A DNA stretch of 64,000 nt from positions 59,400 through 123,399 of the forward strand of contig ARYC01017056.1 in assembly GCA_000711775.1 (NCBI GenBank). Reading direction: 5' to 3'. How positions within the stretch are numbered: the stretch's first letter is position 1; each line of letters starts with the position of its first letter. This document shows, in pieces, positions 1 through 11,696 of the stretch. Under the pieces are notes generated by a model. It was given only the letters and a program-made list of their open reading frames with translations, was not told the origin of the DNA and searched no databases. Position numbers and translations under genes: made by a program. Source of the DNA: Oxytricha trifallax. Taxonomy: Eukaryota; Ciliophora; Spirotrichea; Sporadotrichida; Oxytrichidae.

Positions 1-1384
1 GATCATATCGATACCAGAACTGGTCAGGGTTCTAGAGGTTCTAGAAGATGAGCAATAACCAAGAATGGAGAACTCATTAATGAAAACTAATGATGTAATA
101 ATTAAAGAGCAAAAATTGACGACTACCGAAGATAGAAAAGAGACCACAGTTTTCTTATTTGATTATTGCAAAATATATAATTTAAATTAAATTTACTAAT
201 AATGAAATAAATTTAACTCTTCAATAGCAATTTTTATCAATTAACTTTTGATCAAACCATATCTTTAATACACTTAACTTAATTATATAATAATATTCTC
301 GTATAAATGTGATGAATAAAAGTACAAATGAGAGATTCCCAAGAAATCATTATAGCATTCGTAAATTTTATATTTCAAAAAAATATCATCATATTAATAA
401 CATAATGTTTGATACAGAGTACCTGGTTGCCTATAATATCCTAAAAATTGCAAATTAAAAACACGCAGCAGCAATATTTTAGAAAATTTACCTATTCAAA
501 AACTAAACTCACTACTTTAATATTTATCACGATAAATAAAGTTAACAACTAAAAATAACTACTTTACGAATTATTACAACAAATAAATTTTACCAAAGTC
601 TGAAAATAATAAATTTACCGGGTCTCATCAAAAATTAATATCATCATAAGAACTTTTATCTAATAAATCATAAATCATATGGTAAGATGGAAATAATAAG
701 ATAATTATTAAATATAGTCACTATAAGAAATTCTTTTTATACTAGTTATGATTACTGGATCAATCTACATACTAAAACAAACATATCTATATGAGTCAGG
801 TTACTCTTAGCTACTCAACCTGCAAAAATATGTATCACAATATTCTCAGTTGTTTGGAAATTAATTAAGAAATTTTATAATGTTTATATATTAGTTGCAA
901 GTTAATTTACTTGGAGTGTTTTGGTTTAATTTACCTTGAATAATTATTAAATAATATTAAAGAAAAATCAGAATAATTGAATCAATTTTGCATTTTGTCA
1001 CAATATACAATTTTTATTAAGTATAAATAATTTGATCCCTTAAAATAAAAAATACTCTAAATATGATTTATGTAAAATATTTGATGCTTGTTATATATTC
1101 AATAATTGTAAATAATCAATACAATTGCTCATTTAATTAATTAAAAAGACCTATATCTTATTGGAAATAAATATCTCGCATAACTTACTTATTTGTAAAA
1201 TTAATATTTTTAATTGGCTGATGATATTCATTATCTAACTTAAATAGAATAATAAGACATCCAACCCCAAAAACCACTTGCTAAAATATTTGAATATTTT
1301 ATTAATATAAAGAGTTCACTTATCTGTAGAAAGTATACATTTCTAAGAATATGATGTAAAGATTTAAAATAGACAATAATATAT
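1..1384. other. AT-rich spacer of the first array unit
   Basis: No coding stretch is seen in six frames read with TAA/TAG as Gln. The first ~60 bases match the 3' flank of family-A genes. Around 1259-1277 there is a degenerate C4A4-like tract (ccaaccccaaaaacc) that aligns with a better tract at 6416-6434 in the third spacer. Confidence 0.6.
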
Positions 1385-1790
1385 TCACCTGTATTTATTC
1401 TCAAATTGATTGAGTTTAAACCAGACATAGCCTGAAGCCATAACTACAAATACCATTCCCATATTAAGCAGGGTCATACTCATACTGCGAGATCCCACTC
1501 CATTTTACTCCATATTATCAAATAAATCATCGCAATTGATCTTCTAACCACTATTGTTAAAATTAAAATCTTTGGTGAAGAAAATTTAGTTTATTAATTA
1601 AATTATATTATGATAGTGCTTCAAATTAATAATATTTCGTGTTATTTGTTTGAAATTTATATTTCAATATTCAGAATTTAAATTTATATTTAATGCTTCA
1701 TTGATATAACATTACTATAACATAATAGATTAAATTAATATAATTAAACATTTAGTGACTCCTATTCTATTAATAAAAGATAGATTACAA
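1371..1790. repeat. Near-identical tract shared with 4315-4738
   Basis: About 415 bases match 4315-4738 with only one or two differences, while sequence on both sides has drifted far apart. The tract covers the duplicated lectin terminal MDS and about 270 bases beyond it. Local identity of this kind points to gene conversion or a later, separate duplication. Confidence 0.8.
1385..1517 (-). pseudogene. Extra copy 1 of the lectin terminal MDS
   Basis: Read on the minus strand, this encodes the juxtamembrane piece (LFDNMEQNGVGS), the transmembrane helix (about TLLNMGMVFVVMAS), the short tail KLNQFENKYR and the same TGA stop (1385-1387) as the full lectin gene at 6541. Nothing upstream of it encodes the lectin domain. 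The frame is still open and the few differences from the parental copy are conservative (for example T to G before YVWF). It is either a dead duplicate or an alternative terminal MDS for the lectin gene. Confidence 0.7.
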
Positions 1791-2000
1791 TTAAATATTT
1801 AAATAATAATTCTTAAGATATGAAAGAATCTTTCAAGATTAATAATAATAATAAAGTTTAAACATAAATTTATAAATGTAAGTCCCATCATAATTTCATT
1901 TCAAAAATTTCAATTCTATAAATGCGTAAAGTTATAGCTAATAATCTAAACTGTTAGCTTATCTCATAGTAATATATTAATCTAATATAACGAATAGCTC
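1521..2000. other. AT-rich upstream region of family-A copy 1
   Basis: No coding signal is seen. The first 270 bases belong to the near-identical tract; the rest should hold the promoter of the gene starting at 2001. No clear promoter motif can be named. Confidence 0.5.
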
Positions 2001-3036
2001 ATGAGCAAGAAAGCAAGTGATATGTAACAAGGCTACAGTAGTTCTAGGAGTAGCAATGATGATGCTTTGAATCACAATCAAAAAAGTAAGTAAATAAAAT
2101 TGATTTATGGATAATTGGGTAAATGTAAACCTAAAACCAGCAGTTGTAGCTCTAAATTAACATTCCTTTTCTTAATATATTTTTACTCTTATAGAAGTAA
2201 CAGACAAGAAGGCCGCAGATTAAGATTAGCAATTCGGCAAGAAAAAACAAACAAAGGGTCGTGATGCAAATTATAAGAAATCTGGTTAAAAATCCTAACA
2301 TTGGCAAAGTAGAAAGAAAAGAGACTAAAAGTACAAGAGAAAATAGAGTAACTCAGATTCTTCATGCTCAGAAAGTATGTATAAATTTAACAATTCATTA
2401 TATTCATAAGGCGAGGAAGATGCATTGACTTTAAATCATTAACATCACTTTAAACAGATGCTAAAGAAAAAGTGGGAAGAAGGTAATTCAAGCAATTATT
2501 TCTCCTATTAATATTATAGAGGCTAACCCAGACATAAGAAAAGCAAAATCCATTAAAAGGTACAAGCAGCTTAAAAAGCAATTTAAAAGAAATAAAAATG
2601 CAAGCCTTTTGTTTTTTGAATCAAAATTCGGAAACGAAAAGAGAAAAGTGACATTGAGAATTAAATTTCGCCTAAATTTTTCTTTATATGACTAAATATC
2701 ATCAACATTGTTATCTCTTGTTAGGGACAGAGAAACAAAGCTCATAATCTAGCTTGCAAGAGCTAAGAACGCTTATAAGCAGATCAGTAAGTTTTGAAAT
2801 GGTGCTGGGAGGATACCTTGTCAAAAATAGTAAAGCTTGGCCGCAAACGTGATGACGCAGTCTACGACAACCAAATTGAGGGCCTTGACATCTAAGAGTT
2901 AAAATCAGACTACTAGTATCTTACTGACCTTATGTTGGAGATAGAAGTTTAAAGTGTAATCGATCTGGATGAAAAGAGAAATTTTTAAATTAAAGGAGAT
3001 TACGAAGATTATGAAGACTCCTCAGATGATGAATGA
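2001..3036 (+). CDS. Family-A protein, copy 1 (unknown function)
   Basis: Not a family I recognise. It starts MSKKASDMQQGYSSSRSS. Three GT-AG introns fit the frame and recur at the same places in copy 2 (2096-2194, about 2377-2412, about 2483-2520). The N-terminal third is Ser/Lys/Arg-rich and probably disordered. Next come a short helix motif (FKQMLKKKWEE) and a core with KVTLRIKFRLNFSLYDQ and LLSLVRDRETKLIIQL; the tail is acidic. Close relatives lie at 4934, 26663 and 28266. After NAYKQISKF the frame meets a TGA; one extra T in the T run near 2800 would continue it as FLKWCWEDTLSKIVK, matching copy 2. So there is either a one-base deletion (pseudogene) or a sequence error. Stop TGA 3034-3036. 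Confidence 0.7.
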
Positions 3037-4332
3037 TGGCAATACCAGAGCTGGTTAGGGTCATAGATAATGAAAAGCAAGTTAAATCTACTATTTAAAT
3101 AGAAATTGATGATCAATGAACAATGAAATGGACAACCACAGAGAGAGAGTGAGAAAGAGACCAAAGTTGCTAGTTTGATTATTGCAAGATATTATAATTT
3201 TAATAAAATTTACTATTTAAAAATTATTTTTATTTTTCAATAGCTATTAGATTTTATTTAACTCTTGAACAACCCAAGTCTTTCTTTCACTTAACTTATT
3301 ATAAAATAACATTCACAGAAATTTTTATTGCATTTTGTTATTTCATGGGTATTCTAATAAACATCTCATCCCTTAGCATATTGTTTAAAAGAAAGTAACT
3401 GAAGCCCTCTCGTATCCTGAGATTTTCAAATTTTAAACGCTCAACAAAATTTTAAACTCCCTAACTTCAAAATGACCTCACTCATAAATTATATTGCTGA
3501 AAAATAAAGTTGATAACTGAAATAAACGCTCTCACTATTAATTACAACAAAAATGTAAAGTCTGAAAATAGTGAATTTTGTGGATGTCTTCAGAATCAAT
3601 ATTATCATAAAAAAATATTGGACAAATACATAATTTCTTATATTATTCTATATATAAATGGCCTAATTTATGTATACAGAATGATTGTATATAAATTTGT
3701 ATAAATATAATAATGCTTGAATTATAAAATAGGATGTTATTTATATAAGCTACTTCTTAAGTAAGATTGATAAAATAATATAATTGTTAAATAATGTTAC
3801 TATTAAATCTCTTATTATAATACTATTGAATATTGGTTGATTATAGATATCCAAATAAATATACCCAAGTAAATTTAGGTTACACCCATCTCCTCAACAG
3901 ACAATCAAAGTTGATGGGAAGTTAATTTAGGAATTATATTATTTATAATTAAATGACTGTTAATTTTACTAGGGGAGTTTTGTTAAAATTAATCTAAATA
4001 TATGATATAATGAATTTTGAAAGAATTAGAATAACTTAATCAATTTATGCGAAACATTCATTATTTTAAAAGTAAAAAATATTATATTGAAATAAAAATT
4101 ACCCTTAAGACATACTTTGACTATTTATTTATATTATAAACGTTAAATAATTGATGCTTGCTATAACTCTATAATTTTTTAATAATTAATATTATCACTT
4201 ACTAAAATGATTTATCAATTAATGTCTTATTCGAAAAGTAATATTTTTCAAAATATAAATTTGTAACTGGTTGATAATCTCAACATTTCAAATGATATAA
4301 GTATTTAATATACAAAATAGACAATAATATAT
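3037..4332. other. AT-rich spacer of the second array unit
   Basis: No supported gene. The start (about 3037-3200) is the 3' flank shared by family-A copies. A short open stretch near 3510-3704 has the composition of random AT-rich DNA. Confidence 0.6.
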
Positions 4333-4465
4333 TCACCTGTATTTATTCTCAAATTGATTGAGTTTAAACCAGACATAGCCTGAAGCCATAACTACAAATA
4401 CCATTCCCATATTAAGCAGGGTCATACTCATACTGCGAGATCCCACTCCATTTTACTCCATATTA
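4333..4465 (-). pseudogene. Extra copy 2 of the lectin terminal MDS
   Basis: Same content as copy 1 at 1385: juxtamembrane piece, membrane helix, tail KLNQFENKYR and TGA stop at 4333-4335, with no lectin domain attached. It is almost identical in DNA to copy 1 and less similar to the full gene at 6541. Confidence 0.7.
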
Positions 4466-4933
4466 TCAAATAAATCATCGCAATTGATCTTCTAACCACT
4501 ATTGTTAAAATTAAAATCTTTGGTGAAGAAAATTTAGTTTATTAATTAAATTATATTATGATAGTGCTTCAAATTAATAATATTTCGTGTTATTTGTTTG
4601 AAATTTATATTTCAATATTCAGAATTTAAATTTATATTTAATGCTTCATTGATATAACATTACTATAACATAATAGATTAAATTAATATAATTAAACATT
4701 TAGTGACTCCTATTCTATTAAGAAAAGATAGATTACAATTAAATATTTAAATATTAACTCTTTAATTATGATTCGATCCCTTATGATTTATAATTAATAA
4801 AGTTTAAACATAAACTTACCACTGTAAGTCCCATCAAAATTTCTTTTCAACATTTCAAATAAGTTATAGCTGATAATCTAAACTGTTAGCTTATCTCATA
4901 GTAATATATTAATCTAATATAGTGAATCACGTC

Positions 4934-6022
4934 ATGAGCAAGGAAGCAGGTGACATGTAGCAAGACTACAGTAGTTCTAGGAGCAGCAGTGATGATTAAA
5001 ATCAAAAATGTAAGTCAATTAAATTATTAATGAAGCACTAGGTTATGTTAAGCCTTAAAATTCCTAATACTGAAAGATCTCTATTATTGATGATTCCTTT
5101 AATATAAAATTATTTGTTCTTAAATAGAAGAGACAGGGAAGAAGGCTTCAGACTAAGATAAGATGCTTGGTAAAAGAAAATAAATGCATAGTAGTAGTAT
5201 CAGAGATTCCGAGAAATCAAGTAACCAACCTCTTCAAATGTTAGATAGAAAAAAAATAGACGATAAGCACAATAGAAAGCTTGAAAAAAATCAAAAGTAC
5301 AACGATTCTTCTTCAGAGTCTTCTCAATCAGAAAGTAACTATCAAATTCATATCTTAATTTTAATTTTTAAAAAAGAGGAGAGATACAGGGGACCAGTAA
5401 AACCTAGAGAAGAAGATCAATCCTTGTAAAAATAAAAACATAAGTTCTTAGAGATGCTCTAGGCAAAATAGGAAAATGGTATCTCTTTTATTTCGCTCCT
5501 AAGTAATTTATAGAAGAAGACATTTAGAAACCTAAACCCACAGAGAGATACAAATAGTTTAAAAAGTTATTCAAGGCAAACAAAGATGCCAGACTTTTTA
5601 CATTCTAAACTAGATTTTAAGGGTCCCCGAAGAAGGCAACATGCAAAATTAAAATACGTCTGAATTTTGGATTTTATGATTAAATATAATCAACATTGAT
5701 GTCTTTGGTGAGGGACAAGGAAACAAAACTTATAATCTAGTTGACAAGAGTGAAAGATGCATACTAATAAGTCAGAGCTTTTTTAAGATGTTGCAGAACT
5801 GATGCTGTTGATAAGATTACAGACTTGGAACTTGGAGAAGACGCAGAAAATGATGAGGGGAATGAAGACTTGGTCATTGATAAATTGAAATCAGAAATCA
5901 GCTATCTTGACGAGCTTGAAATGACACTTTCATTTCAATCAAAAAAAGATTTGAAACAGAAAAGAAGTTTTTAAGTTGAAGGAGAATTCGTGGATTTTGA
6001 TGATGATTAACCAACCAGATGA
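4934..6022 (+). CDS. Family-A protein, copy 2 (unknown function)
   Basis: Paralog of 2001-3036 that stays open to its TGA (6020-6022). Start MSKEAGDMQQDYSSSRSSS. Three introns sit at the same positions as in copy 1: the first begins at GTAAGTC near 5011 and ends near 5127, the second is at about 5335-5374, the third at about 5479-5514. The order is a Ser/Lys-rich disordered region, a helix motif (HKFLEMLQAKQENE), a core KIKIRLNFGFYDQIQ followed by TLMSLVRDKETKLIIQL and AFLRCC, and an acidic tail ending VDFDDDQPTR. The mix of basic N-terminus and acidic C-terminus suggests a nuclear or nucleic-acid-associated protein, but that is inference only. Confidence 0.8.
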
Positions 6023-6540
6023 GTGAACTCAGAGAAATATCAGAGCTGACCGGGGGTTATGGGATTGAGATGAACTACAACTAGAAAATCTCTTATATTA
6101 CAACTAAATAAAATTAAAAAAATTAAATAAATTTGTTTATTATTTCACATTAATAATAACAATCATTACAAGTAAATTAATTAAATTAATTCCTTAAAAA
6201 TGCTTTTTAACAACATTATAATTATAAATTGCTTTAAATCATTGATGCTTGTTATATACTCTAAAATACTTAATAATCAATTTTATTACTTATTAAATTT
6301 ATTTTAATGATTTCTATCTTATTGGGAATAAATATTTGCAAAATTGATTAGTAATATATAATTATATTTGGCTGATGATTTTTATTATCAAATTTAAATA
6401 GAATTATGAGGCATCCAACCCCAAAACCCCTTGATAAAATATTTTAATATTTTATTGATAAAATAGAGTTCACTTATATGTAAAGAGTCAACATTTCAAA
6501 TGATATAAGTATTTAATATACAAAATAGACAATAATATAT
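6023..6540. other. Spacer between convergent family-A and lectin genes, with a telomere-like tract
   Basis: These 518 bases separate the TGA of family-A copy 2 from the TGA of the lectin gene. At 6416-6434 lies ccaaccccaaaacccc, which fits the C4A4 telomere repeat of this ciliate group and is about 110 bases beyond the lectin stop. A degenerate relative sits at the equivalent place in the first unit (1259-1277). No coding signal is seen. Confidence 0.6.
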
Positions 6541-8889
6541 TCACCTGTATTTATTTTCAAATTGATTGAGTTTAAACCAGACATAAGTTGAAGCCATAAC
6601 TACAAACACCATTCCCATATTAAGCAGAGTCATACTCACACTGCTAGATCCCACTCCATTTTACTCCATATTATCAAATAGTTCATCGATTTCCCTCATT
6701 TCATAGAGTACCTGGCCCTCAAATTGCTATTGTTAAAAACATAATAATTTGGTGATGTAAATAAGTTAACATAATGTTATGAAAGAAAATTGAGGTTAAT
6801 AAATAAGTATATAGCAATAGTTTCTATCTACCTTGGCTCTTTTGTATAAATTACCAGTGCTTTTTACTTCATCATTAATATGCTCTTCCATCTGCTGCAA
6901 CACAAAGACAAGCTAGTCATTGTGTCTTTTGAGTATTTGCATTTTAGACTATAGATTCAATAGTGCTTCCATATTAATATAAAAATATCATGCATTCAAT
7001 TTGATTGATTTCATTCATCAATCTTCAAAAATTTATAATATCATAAATTATGCTTCATTTATGTCATCTGTCTGTCTATTTTTAACTTCTCTAGTCATAA
7101 CGCTATTGGTTAAATCTCTCTAGTATCTATAATAAATTTATCATATTAACCCCCTATGCTAATAATTTATATTAATAATAATTCTCTTGATGCTTTTTTC
7201 AAAGGTCATTAGCTTATTCATCTACTGATCTACTTCAAAAGTGATGGTATTAAGAGCATTTTTAAATATGTATACTTTCTCCATTTAATTAGTGAATGCT
7301 GTTTTCTGAGGCAAACTTTGAACTATTACTTTTATAAATAATAGCTATGACAAATACAATGGCATTAGAAAATACATCATAAATATGCTGTGAACTAAAG
7401 CCATATAGCGTTGTTGATTGACATCTTCATGAACGATAACTTTCTCAAGAGTGTGAGATAAATTCATGTGTTTATGTGGAATAAGACTAAAGAATTATGA
7501 CATGTTTTTGTGGTCCGCCTGATTATTAATAATTTATGCAATAAAAGTACCGAAAACTAATTATTTAAATATGGTATACATATTATAATATGATTGACTT
7601 CCTGGTTGCTAGTGTTGTGAACTTACTCAAACATATTCTTAACTTCCTATTTCATTAAATTGTTTATAGCTTCTTTTGTAGATTTTGCCCTTCTAGCTTG
7701 CTAAAAATGATGATTTTCTGCAACATGACTACATTTTATATATCTTTTCAATAAAAATATTATTGAAAGAGAAATACAGTCATTTATTATAAGTTTAAAT
7801 TTAAACATTTAAAATTATAATGGCCAGGTTGAAAGAGCTTAAAGCTCTTGATATAAACGTAGTCTTGATACTGTAGTCCAGAACCAGCTGCTAATGCGAA
7901 ATAACCCTCGTAGTTCATTTTCCTTGGGTCTATTTAGTACTATGTGCAATCTTCAAACAATGTGTTATATATAATTGATTTTTTTAATTATAATAGTTCA
8001 TGGATCTTCAAACTGGTTGGTGGCTTGATCAAAAGTAGAAACTGAGATAAGTCCATTCTCATATTTAATTCTAACTTTCATATACACATCTTCAGGAAGA
8101 TTTCTATAAGTTCTATAGCAATGATTTTTGGAATTCACTGGTCGAGTGTAGACTCTTAAATTGATATAAATGGTATGAAAATCTAAGAGTACTTTTGAAA
8201 TAAATGTATAGTTTATAAACTCTCTTTCCATCACCTACTATAACTGAAATTGTATTGGCAATTTGTCTATTAGGGGTGGAGGTAGATCCTTGAGTACTCA
8301 TAAACACTCCCAACCCATTGAAAGTACTTGAGTAGCCTACCACAGAATCTGCATGAATTCTTGGATCTACATCTCTCAAATAATAGAATCCAAATACACT
8401 AGTTTCATTAAATTTCACGGTATATTGTAAACAATCAACTTCGCTATTATTTTAATGATAATAAAACTAGCCACTTTATTATGATTTTGAGTATTGCCTA
8501 CTTTTACTTCTAAATCCACTAACCATGCCTCTGGATAAGGGTTTTTGTGATGATTGTAAAATAAACCCTTAGCATCCTTGGATTAAGGAACTAGCACTAA
8601 TCTACTTTTCATTGGTAATGTTGTACCTGTAGAGTTCCAATTTAGTTTTATTTTAATAAACACTTTAATAATTGAATAAATTCATGAACTTTATTTACAT
8701 TTAATTCTGGAAATCTTTCTTGTTCATAGGGAAATCCAAATAATGTTCTTAAGAAACTGCTAAATTTAAGTCTTCATTTACGAGTTCTTAACTCTAATAA
8801 ACTGGTAAAGATGTTAGTAGCAAACTTAGAGCGAAAGAAAATCTTAGAAGGGATTGTGGCATAAAAAGATTACTTTTGATTTTTGACAT
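6541..8889 (-). CDS. L-type lectin transmembrane protein (ERGIC-53/VIP36-like cargo receptor)
   Basis: The start MSKIKSNLF precedes a hydrophobic signal peptide (LLRFSFALSLLLTSLPV). MDSs running down the minus strand then encode the legume-type lectin domain: LPMKSRLVLVPQSKDAKG, FYNHHKNPYPEAWLVDLE, a loop with FNGLGVFMST, CYRTYRNLPEDVYMKVRIKY, and the closing strands YEGYFALAAGSGLQ. A coiled-coil stalk follows (7700-6840), then a juxtamembrane piece, one membrane helix and a short tail ending NKYR; TGA at 6541-6543. In this family the lectin domain faces the ER/Golgi lumen and binds high-mannose glycoproteins. The tail lacks the usual KKFF or FF ER-export ending. Several IESs interrupt the gene (for example near 7760-7840, 7960-7990, 8410-8470 and 8640-8700), and the first junction after the signal peptide is not resolved. 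Two extra copies of the last MDS lie downstream. Confidence 0.85.
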
Positions 8890-9033
8890 TATTTATCTTT
8901 ATTTATGATTATTTTGTAATTACCTGACTATTATTATTCATTTTATTATGATAGTTATACATAAGAAAGTTATAAATATTTATTGCAATTACAAATCAAT
9001 TTAAAAATTCAAATTTTCTTAAAAAATTTCATA

Positions 9034-9620
9034 ATGGAGTCACTTGCATAAGATTCTTAACTTCTATTATCTCTTTTTAATGATAGAATTCCTCCTGAAA
9101 ATAATTGATTTTATAAAATACTATGAATTTCTTATAAAGTTCTTTTAATATTAATATAACTTTATTAGATTACTAATATAATGAAGTAATAGATACCCTT
9201 TTTAACAATGGTTTTGACAACGCAGATTCACTTTAAATGCTTGAATGTGCCACTCTAGAAGAAATGGGCATTTAGCAAGCATTCATTATAGAGGGAGTGA
9301 TTAAAACTGTAATTCAAGAATTTCATGCAATTAGAGAGAAAGAGTTCGAAATTTCAAATTAAAATCAGTTGGCAGATGATATATTCTAAGAAAATTTATA
9401 AAATTAGAGTGATAATCAAGAATAGGATAGCATCAATATATAAATCACTCCCAAGCTTAAATCTCTTACAAAATTAAATTAAAATAAGTCAAAATTCTTA
9501 AGAATTATGCTTAAGTAATATATATTCGAAATTTAAAGTGAAAGATAGATAGACTCAAGAAGTGTGAATGCATAATCTAAATAAATCTACTAGATAATTT
9601 GGGGTTATTATAAAATATGA
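9034..9620 (+). CDS. SAM-domain protein
   Basis: MDS1 (9034-9105) encodes MESLAQDSQLLLSLFNDR. After a 77-bp IES the frame continues into EVIDTLFNNGFDNADSLQ and MLECATLEEMGI, then IIEGVIKTVIQEF. The spacing and the LEEMGI motif fit a sterile alpha motif, a small helical protein-interaction domain. The rest (residues ~75-185) is Gln/Asn-rich without a recognised domain. Stop TGA 9618-9620. It lies 135 bases upstream of the folylpolyglutamate synthase start, on the same strand. The SAM call rests on pattern and is moderately sure. Confidence 0.65.
9106..9182 (+). other. IES in SAM gene, pointer ATAAT
   Basis: ATAAT occurs at 9101-9105 and 9178-9182. Removing the 77 bp with one copy joins PPENN to EVIDTLF in frame, and it also removes the TGA that would end MDS1. 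Confidence 0.75.
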
Positions 9621-9755
9621 GATGAAAATTTCGTTTTTATAAATATAAATCATTAACTTACAATTATTTTAAAACTACTCCTAAATTATTAATCACAAAC
9701 TATTTAAACTTTACAGAAATCATAATTTTAATATTAGCAATTACAAAAAAGGAAA

Positions 9756-11478
9756 ATGCAAGCGAAAAATGCGTCAGCATCAGTTGGATTACTGTACGAT
9801 CAATGCCTCAAACGAATCTTTAAGTGGAACATGTTTCGCTACATTTGCCAAGGGAGAAAGGGCAAATATTGATTAAATGATTGGTCTGGCAAATTATTCC
9901 TTATAATTAATATTCATATTTGTTATTAGTTAATTCATTAGAAAACATGAAGTTAATATCAAATTTATAATTTATAAAAACAGGTTATTTTTATTAAATT
10001 TGCCCGACATGATTATCTTAGCAATATAAAATTTTACTTGAGATGATATTTATTATAATAATTGAACGAGTCTAATTGATTTCTCATTTTTCTTTTGAAT
10101 CAAATCCTTTTACTAAAAGAAAACTGAAATATTTAATTGTAAAATTATTGCAAATTTCTTATACTATATCGAATGATAATCAGGTCTTTCTAATTTTATC
10201 TTACATTTATTTTATAATGTCTTTCTGTTCTTTTATAACTGTTCAAACATAAAAAAATTTCTCCAATAATCTTAATGTAATTCAAATTACTTTGGAAACC
10301 CACAGAAGCAGTTCAAATCAATTCACATTGCTGGTACAAATGGAAAGGGGACAGTATCTTTAAAGACTGCCAGAATTTTAGAAGCAGCAGGCTATAAGAC
10401 TGGTCTATTCACTTCACCACACATCAGTTCATTCAGAGAACGTATCACAATAAATCAACAGCTGATATCTCAAGAAGATGTAGTGCGTCACGCACAGTAA
10501 GTCTTCGATGTCATTGAAAAAGAAGGTTTTGATGTCACATTCTTTGAAGTAGTCACTATGATTGCACTTTTATAGTTCGCAGAATAGAAAGTCGATTATG
10601 CTGTCCTAGAGTGTGGAATGGGAGGAAGACTAGATGCTACTAATGTCGTTGATAAACCAGAGGTATGTGCCATTACAAGCATTGGATTCGATCATATCGA
10701 TATTTTGGGTTCAACTCTTGAGGCTATTGCCGAGGAAAAAGCAGGAATAATCAAGGAAGGTATCCCTGTGATCGTAGGCCCCACTGTAATATAGGAATCT
10801 GTATTCAGAAAGGTTGCTGAGATGAATAGCAAATTAGTCTAAGTTAACTGGAAGAGTTTTCGAAAGTCAAATCAAGAAATATCTAAGCACATCATTGACT
10901 TACTTGGTGTAAATGTTCCAGAAAGTGCAGTTGAAGAGGGACTGAAGGCTGAACAACCATGTAGACTAGAAATTGTACCAGAAGCCTAGCTCTCTTAGTT
11001 ATTATCAAATGGCCACTTCCCAACTGTATACATGGATATTTGTCATAACCCATAAGCAGTAGAGGCAGTGATTGACGAGCTCGTCTGTAAATACCCAGAA
11101 TAAAAGATTCAGATTGTCTGTGGATTTTCAAAGCAAAAGGACCACACATCTATGTTACACTATTTGGGATCGCATCCACAAGTAAAAACCCTCTATCCAG
11201 TGACATCTCAGCACTTTAAGATTATTAGCATCGATGAAATTTAAACAAGAATTGAAGATGTGTCCAAACTATTCCTATCTTTCGAGAAACCTAATCTTGG
11301 GTTCTAAAAACCAATCGAGAATGGAAATATTGCCAAAACAATATAGCATGTGATTGAGGATGCTCAGAAAAACAACGACATTGTACTATTATGTGGGAGC
11401 TTTTACATTATGTCTGATGTTAGAGAGTACCTTAAGTACAATGATGTCTTTGATCATCAAGAAATAAACTATGCTTGA
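9756..11478 (+). CDS. Folylpolyglutamate synthase / dihydrofolate synthase
   Basis: This enzyme adds glutamate to folates (ATP + tetrahydropteroyl-(Glu)n + Glu), which keeps folates in the cell. MDS1 encodes [18 protein letters not shown] up to NMFRY. MDS2 carries the ATP-binding P-loop [13 protein letters not shown], then [12 protein letters not shown], the [12 protein letters not shown] motif, GFDHIDILG and EKAGIIK, followed by the C-terminal Mur-ligase-like domain ([37 protein letters not shown]). The stretch between the central domain and the RLE motif is shorter than usual for the family. Eleven Gln positions use TAA/TAG. Stop TGA 11476-11478. Only one IES is evident. A mitochondrial or cytosolic location cannot be told from the N-terminus. 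Confidence 0.95.
9843..10290 (+). other. IES in folylpolyglutamate synthase gene, pointer TAC
   Basis: TAC at 9840-9842 and at 10288-10290 lets MFRY join [15 protein letters not shown] in frame, giving the usual GNP motif just ahead of the P-loop. The 448-bp segment is AT-rich and full of TGA codons. A 3-bp pointer is weak evidence alone; the restored family motif is what supports it. Confidence 0.8.
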
Positions 11479-11696
11479 ATTATAGAATGAGTGATTTAGA
11501 GCGAAAAGAAACATAAAAGTTATATATAACTGAAGCACTACGGGCATAATTCTAATTTTTTCTTATTTTGCTTTTTTTAAAGGCTATTCGATTATTCATT
11601 TACATAAATTGCATTTAAAATTTGGAAGTATATGATTGAATTACAAATGGATTCAGTTTTTTAAAAATAATAATAATTTAATCATAAGGAGCTTTA

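Larger units (their letters stand above)
1..6022. repeat. Tandem array, period about 3 kb
   Basis: Two units follow one another. Each has the 3' flank of a family-A gene, an AT-rich spacer, a minus-strand copy of the last lectin MDS and a complete family-A gene. The window opens in the 3' flank of an earlier family-A copy: the first 60 bases resemble 3036-3080, just after the stop of the next copy. A third lectin tail at 6541 continues into the complete lectin gene, so the array probably arose by repeated duplication of a block holding the family-A gene plus the lectin 3' end. Most of each unit has diverged clearly, apart from one nearly identical tract (see 1371-1790). Confidence 0.8.

Noticed and set aside
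1240-1428. Minus-strand 62-residue ORF
   Set aside because: Only its first part is the lectin tail copy, in a frame different from the conserved one (LFDNMEQ...NKYR). The rest is AT-rich chance.
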